A DNA stretch of 19,223 bases. It comes from Bacillota bacterium. Its GTDB lineage: Bacteria > Bacillota > Clostridia > Lachnospirales > Lachnospiraceae. The stretch's first letter is position 1. Every line of letters begins with the position of its first letter. Under the pieces are notes generated by a model. That model was not told where the DNA came from and searched no databases. It saw only the letters and a list, made by a program, of their open reading frames with translations. This document shows positions 15,223 through 19,223 of the stretch, piece after piece. Location: the NCBI GenBank assembly GCA_017861355.1, contig JAGFXQ010000022.1, positions 2,341-21,563 on the forward strand. The letters run 5' to 3'. A program made the translations under genes and the position numbers.

Positions 15223-17937
15223 CTATATTCTATCCTTAATCTTCTTCTGAAGATGATAAAGCTTATTGATTGCGTCAATCGGTGTCAATCTTGCTATATT
15301 CAGATCACGAAGCTCGGTGATGATATCCTCATTCTCAGAGGTTGTAAACATCGAAAGTTGATCACTGAATAACTTTGATTTCTTCCCTCTCTTGGAGGCT
15401 TCCGCATTTAACTGGGAAGCTTCATAATTCTCAAAGGAGAATTCCTCCTGAATAAAATCGTCATCCCCGGATACGACTTCCGGTGCTGAGAGATTCTTTG
15501 CTTTCAGCGCCAGGTCATTCCCGGTTAACTCCATAACGATCTCAGAGGCACGTTTTAAGACGCTGGTGGGTACTCCCGCAAGTTTAGCCACTTGAATACC
15601 ATAGCTCTTATCTGCGCCGCCTTTGACTATTTTACGAAGGAATACGATATCCTCACCCTGTTCTTTAACTGCGATACAATAATTATTCACACCCTCTAAG
15701 CGGCCTTCCAATTCGGTCAGCTCATGATAGTGGGTTGCAAACAGAGTCTTTGCACCGAGAATCTGATGATTACTGATATGCTCGACTACCGCCCAGGCGA
15801 TACTAAGTCCGTCAAAAGTACTGGTACCACGGCCAATCTCGTCGAGAATTAATAAACTGTTCTTCGTTGCATTTCGTAAGATATTTGCTACTTCTGTCAT
15901 CTCAACCATAAAGGTACTCTGACCGCTGGCCAGATCATCTGAAGCACCCACGCGGGTAAAAATACGGTCCACGATACTGATAGAGGCAGAATCTGCAGGA
16001 ACAAAGCTGCCCAGCTGTGCCATCAGTACAATTAAGGCGGTCTGTCGCATATAGGTAGACTTACCGGCCATATTCGGACCGGTGATGATCGAGACGCGAT
16101 TCTGCTTATTATCCAATAAGGTATCATTGGCAACGAACATATCATGTGAGATCATGCGCTCCACGACGGGATGCCTTCCGTTCTTTATATGAATGGAGCC
16201 TCCGGTATTCATCACCGGTTTGGTATAATTATTCTGTTCCGCAACCAAAGCCAGAGAAGCGAACACATCTACCTTGGCGATGGCTTTCGCTGTCTGCTGA
16301 ATACGCTTTACCTCTAGACCGATCTGCTCCCGTATTTCGCTAAACAGGTCATATTCCAGGGAAAATAGCTTATCTTCTGCACCTAGAATGATATCCTCCA
16401 GATCCTTTAACTCTGAGGTGGTATAACGTTCTGCATTTGCTAAAGTCTGTTTTCTGATCCAGGTGGAAGGCACCAGATTCTGATAAGAATTGGTTACCTC
16501 AAGATAATAGCCAAAGACACGGTTATACCGGATGCGAAGATTCTTAATTCCGGTGGCTTCGCGCTCCTTTGTCTCCAGGTCCATAAGCCAATCCTTGCCC
16601 TCTGTCTTGGCCCTGCGAAGACGATCCACTTCCTCATTATATCCCTCTCGAATGATGCCGCCCTCTTTTACATTCAAAGGCGGTTCTTCAGCTATCGAAG
16701 TGTTGATCAGTTCGAAGATATCCTGCAATGGATCCAGTTCCTCGAAGATATCCTTAAGTAATTCACTATCAAAGCTCTGCATTAAGAACTTAATATGCGG
16801 AAGCATCGACAAGGAGGAGCTAAAAGCGATCAGATCCCGAGGGTTGGCACTTTTATAACTAATCTTACTCATCAATCGTTCCAGATCATAGATCGGATTC
16901 AGATATTCTCTGATCTCCTCACGGGTGATCATGTTATCCTTCATCTGACTTACGGCTTCCAGTCGTTGATTGATCATATCATAATCGATCAGCGGCTGTT
17001 CCATAAAGCTGCGAAGTAACCGAGCACCCATGGCAGTCTTCGTCTTATCCAGAACCCATAATAAGGAGCCCTTCTTGGCTTTCTCCCGTATCGTCTCAGT
17101 CAATTCGAGATTACGAACGGTGGAGCTATCCAGTAGCATAAACTTCTCATAGGTATAAGGAGAAAGCTTGATAATATGAGCAAGAGAACTCTTCTGCGTC
17201 TCCTGTAAGAATTGCATAATACAGCCCGCAGCAATCACTCCGATGGTATAATCTTTTAGACCGAGTCCATCCAGAGTAGCTACGTTAAAATGATCCTTAA
17301 GCGCACGAACACAGAGCTCATCGTCAAAATACCATGGCTCTAATGGGGATAAAGTAATATTATTCGAATTCTTAATCGCATCGATATTAATACCCGACAC
17401 AAAGAAAGTATCATTACATATAATCTCGGAGGGAGACCACTTAAAGATCTCATCCATTAGCTTGCGTTCGGTATCGACTTCGGTCACATAATAATCTCCG
17501 GTAGTGACATCAACGATGGAGATTCCGTATGCATTGGTGGTATGTACGACGGCCATTAGATAATTATTCTTCGATTCATCCAGCACCTGAGTATTCAGAT
17601 TAGTACCTGGAGTAACAATGCGGACGACTTCTCTTTTTACGATACCTTTGGCAAGCTTCGGATCTTCAACCTGTTCACAGATCGCGACACGGTAACCACG
17701 GCTTACTAACTTACTCAGATAATTTTCGACTGCATGATATGGCACCCCACACATTGGAGCGCGATCCTCCTGACCGATATTCTTACCGGTCAGAGCAATC
17801 TCCAGCTCCTTGGAGCAGATATGGGCATCTTCAAAAAACATTTCGTAAAAATCGCCTAACCGGTAAAATAAGATACAGTCTTTATATTGTTCCTTGATCT
17901 GCAAATATTGCTGCATCAGAGGAGTTAATTGCGTCAT
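15223..17937 (-). CDS. mutS: MutS, DNA mismatch recognition protein
   Basis: Binds mispaired and unpaired bases and recruits MutL. The 904-residue product carries the mismatch-contacting F-x-E motif (GDFYEMF, F30 and E32), a connector and lever/clamp region, and the ABC-type ATPase with Walker A GPNMAGKST at 620-628, the signature-like DDLASGQSTF segment and Walker B LLILDEIGRGTST. The ATHYHELTELE motif follows. Near the C-terminus QLSMF (860-864) fits the beta-clamp-binding motif, followed by the short helical tetramerisation region. The ATG is preceded by AAAGGAT. A promoter is readable at 17988-18015. mutL follows at once, with its RBS on the mutS stop codon. Confidence 0.98.
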   Translation of the reverse strand: MTQLTPLMQQYLQIKEQYKDCILFYRLGDFYEMFFEDAHICSKELEIALTGKNIGQEDRAPMCGVPYHAVENYLSKLVSRGYRVAICEQVEDPKLAKGIVKREVVRIVTPGTNLNTQVLDESKNNYLMAVVHTTNAYGISIVDVTTGDYYVTEVDTERKLMDEIFKWSPSEIICNDTFFVSGINIDAIKNSNNITLSPLEPWYFDDELCVRALKDHFNVATLDGLGLKDYTIGVIAAGCIMQFLQETQKSSLAHIIKLSPYTYEKFMLLDSSTVRNLELTETIREKAKKGSLLWVLDKTKTAMGARLLRSFMEQPLIDYDMINQRLEAVSQMKDNMITREEIREYLNPIYDLERLMSKISYKSANPRDLIAFSSSLSMLPHIKFLMQSFDSELLKDIFEELDPLQDIFELINTSIAEEPPLNVKEGGIIREGYNEEVDRLRRAKTEGKDWLMDLETKEREATGIKNLRIRYNRVFGYYLEVTNSYQNLVPSTWIRKQTLANAERYTTSELKDLEDIILGAEDKLFSLEYDLFSEIREQIGLEVKRIQQTAKAIAKVDVFASLALVAEQNNYTKPVMNTGGSIHIKNGRHPVVERMISHDMFVANDTLLDNKQNRVSIITGPNMAGKSTYMRQTALIVLMAQLGSFVPADSASISIVDRIFTRVGASDDLASGQSTFMVEMTEVANILRNATKNSLLILDEIGRGTSTFDGLSIAWAVVEHISNHQILGAKTLFATHYHELTELEGRLEGVNNYCIAVKEQGEDIVFLRKIVKGGADKSYGIQVAKLAGVPTSVLKRASEIVMELTGNDLALKAKNLSAPEVVSGDDDFIQEEFSFENYEASQLNAEASKRGKKSKLFSDQLSMFTTSENEDIITELRDLNIARLTPIDAINKLYHLQKKIKDRI

Positions 17938-17987
17938 GGTAACAAATCCTTTCGTATGTTAATTATTCTTCGGTAAAAATAATAACA

Positions 17988-18015
17988 ATTATAACATAAT
18001 GAAATTCGATTGCAA
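17988..18015 (-). promoter_or_regulatory. Candidate sigma-A promoter of mutS-mutL
   Basis: On the minus strand, TTGCAA (-35, 18010-18015) is followed after 16 bp by a consensus TATAAT (-10, 17988-17993), about 50 bases before the mutS ATG. This suggests that mutS and mutL have their own transcript in addition to any read-through from rnhA. Confidence 0.6.
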
Positions 18016-18027
18016 TATGATATAAAT

Positions 18028-18057
18028 TCAATAAATGTTTCCAAAATCATTTATTGA
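18028..18057. repeat. Perfect 10-bp inverted repeat upstream of the mutS promoter
   Basis: TCAATAAATG at 18028-18037 and CATTTATTGA at 18048-18057 are perfect complements with a 10-base loop. The repeat lies between the rnhA stop and the mutS -35 box, 12 bp from the latter. The stem is AT-rich and the following sequence is only loosely T-rich, so it could be a weak rnhA terminator or an operator-like dyad. Confidence 0.7.
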
Positions 18058-18097
18058 GCTCATTCTGATATTAAATTGGCGTGGACTGAACTGTAAT

Positions 18098-18574
18098 TTA
18101 TTCAGTTTGAATGTCATCTGCCAGTACATCACCGTCGGCGGCTGTTGTCGCCAGTACATCGCAGCGCTCATTCATTGGATGGCCATTGTGGCCTCTGACC
18201 CATTCGTATTCTACCTGATGCGTCTCCATGGCTTTGAGAAGACGCTTCCATAGGTCGATATTCTTCACCGGCTCATTCTTGCCTCTGGTCCAACCCTTCT
18301 TGATCCATCCCTCCAGCCAATGCTCATTAAATGCCTTTACAAGATATTGAGAATCAGAGTAAATTCTAACAGAGCATGGCTTTGTTAAGGCCTCTAAGCC
18401 AGCAATTGCCGCCATAAGCTCCATTCGGTTGTTCGTTGTTTTCTTGTATCCCGCAGAATATTCTCTTTCGTGTGTATTTCCCTTCGCATCCACATAGACC
18501 ACGACTGCTCCGTAGCCTCCCGGACCATCCGGATTACCTCGTGCTGAACCATCGGTATATATAGTAACATTCAT
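18098..18574 (-). CDS. rnhA: Ribonuclease HI
   Basis: Degrades the RNA strand of RNA-DNA hybrids in primer and R-loop removal. From the ATG at 18574 it has 158 residues, close to E. coli RNase HI. The catalytic DEDD set is present: D8 in YTDGS, E52 in NRMEL, D74 in YSDSQY and D139 in NERCDVLA. H129 of the flexible WVRGHNGHP loop is also present. The basic handle with Trp residues (WLEGWIKKGWTRGKN, 86-100) is kept, which indicates the type 1 enzyme with a strong substrate-binding protrusion. The start is chosen because GAGG lies 6 bases before this ATG and forms part of the upstream codons of a longer 162-residue version. It lies 28 bp after the MutS-family gene and 160 bp before mutS. Confidence 0.97.
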   Translation of the reverse strand: MNVTIYTDGSARGNPDGPGGYGAVVVYVDAKGNTHEREYSAGYKKTTNNRMELMAAIAGLEALTKPCSVRIYSDSQYLVKAFNEHWLEGWIKKGWTRGKNEPVKNIDLWKRLLKAMETHQVEYEWVRGHNGHPMNERCDVLATTAADGDVLADDIQTE

Positions 18575-18602
18575 AATTATCCTCATTTCTACAACAATAA
18601 TT

Positions 18603-19223
18603 TTATAGATTACTCCATTCTCCGTCAGTCAAGAATTCTTTGGCTGCCTGCTCTGCCGATTCGATGATCTCACCGGGATAGCCCAGCATATCCAGAAGCT
18701 TAATTGCGTTCTTGGATATCGCTTTTCCTTCATGAAGCCGGTAATCGAATAATACCTGCTTGTCTTCAATTCGTTCCTGAAAATGATAATTGGAATAACT
18801 ACGTTCCAGAATATGCGTTAACTCGATATCGTGTGTTGCGGCGAATACAAGCGCATTTTGCCCGGCGAGAGAATTCAGTATTCTGCTCGACGCTGCAATT
18901 CGTTCCAGTGTATTAGTCCCTCTTAATACCTCATCGATAAAGCAAAGCATTGGGATCTCATTATTTACATGATCCAGGATGCGCTTCAGAGATTTGATCT
19001 CAACGATATAATAGCTTTCACTGCTGAAAATATTGTCTCTGAGTGCCATCGAGGAATAGATCATGAAATAGCTACTCTGATAACTTCTTGTGGTTGAAGT
19101 AAAGATCGTCTGGGATAAGATCGCATTGATTGCTAAGGTCTTAATAAAAGTCGACTTTCCGGAGGCATTGGAACCGGTTAACATCACGCTGCGATATTCG
19201 GTGATAGAGTTTGGAACCGGTTG
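18603..19223 (-). CDS. MutS-family ATPase domain protein, partial
   Basis: The gene is open to the window edge, so only the C-terminal 206 residues are seen; the true start lies outside. The visible part is the MutS domain V ATPase: Walker A TGSNASGKSTF near 17-27, a Walker B-like region LCFIDEVLRGTNTLER, then AATHDIEL as the His switch. It ends shortly after the ATPase, without a C-terminal Smr domain, so it is not MutS2. The FIDEVLRGTN form differs from LDEIGRGTS of the true MutS encoded two genes downstream. It most resembles the poorly characterised MutS-related proteins of clostridia and Bacteroidetes, usually membrane-anchored or lacking the mismatch-binding domain; the missing N-terminus would settle this. 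Mismatch-repair function should not be assumed. Confidence 0.85.
   Translation of the reverse strand, partial: QPVPNSITEYRSVMLTGSNASGKSTFIKTLAINAILSQTIFTSTTRSYQSSYFMIYSSMALRDNIFSSESYYIVEIKSLKRILDHVNNEIPMLCFIDEVLRGTNTLERIAASSRILNSLAGQNALVFAATHDIELTHILERSYSNYHFQERIEDKQVLFDYRLHEGKAISKNAIKLLDMLGYPGEIIESAEQAAKEFLTDGEWSNL

Noticed and set aside
14377..15372. Open frames on the plus strand opposite mutL, and similar ones opposite mutS, minC, minD, mreB, miaA and rnhA
   Set aside because: They lie antisense to strongly recognised genes, lack ribosome sites and show no protein family features.
1..19223. tRNA, rRNA, CRISPR array, insertion sequence or prophage
   Set aside because: No cloverleaf, spaced identical repeats, transposase, integrase or terminal inverted repeats were found on reading; the gene content is core chromosomal.

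Overview
The window is a run of 17 genes, all on the minus strand, from the chromosome of a low-GC Firmicute. It is most likely a clostridium of the Lachnospiraceae type. The reasons are AT-rich spacers, strong AGGAGG ribosome sites, a MutL with an endonuclease motif, a complete MinCDE system, and a very long PBP2 carrying clostridial-type Cys/His residues around the active site. No species can be named from the sequence alone. There is no mobile element, CRISPR array, tRNA or rRNA, and no broken gene. One gene is cut by the right-hand window edge.

In transcription order (right to left), the first block (19223 to about 12010) handles genome maintenance and tRNA modification. It holds the C-terminal ATPase part of a MutS-family protein, rnhA (RNase HI), mutS, mutL and miaA. 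A good promoter sits in front of mutS. The ribosome site of mutL overlaps the mutS stop codon, so the two are probably translationally coupled. A perfect inverted repeat follows mutL at once, and five imperfect 17-bp tandem repeats start on the last codons of miaA.

Next (11809 to 10135) come a PLP-dependent enzyme of the methionine gamma-lyase / 'aluminium resistance' family, with its own candidate promoter, and a small membrane protein that looks like DUF4321.

The third block (10080 to 224) is a cell-shape and division-site cluster: radC, mreB, mreC, mreD, PBP2 (mrdA), minC, minD, minE, rodA, then mgsA. MreB, MreC, MreD, PBP2 and RodA are the parts of the elongation (rod) machine: filament, scaffold, membrane partner, transpeptidase and glycosyltransferase. 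MinC, MinD and MinE place the division septum and are encoded between PBP2 and RodA. MgsA is metabolic (methylglyoxal from dihydroxyacetone phosphate). A likely bidirectional terminator lies at about 62-110.

Most of this is conserved core machinery, and I do not see a clearly new system. The points most worth a second look are: an MreB with Lys in place of the catalytic Glu and an altered phosphate loop; an MgsA with Glu in place of the catalytic Asp; the roughly 240-residue insertion and putative zinc site of PBP2; the 17-bp tandem repeats after miaA; and several perfect inverted repeats in the spacers.
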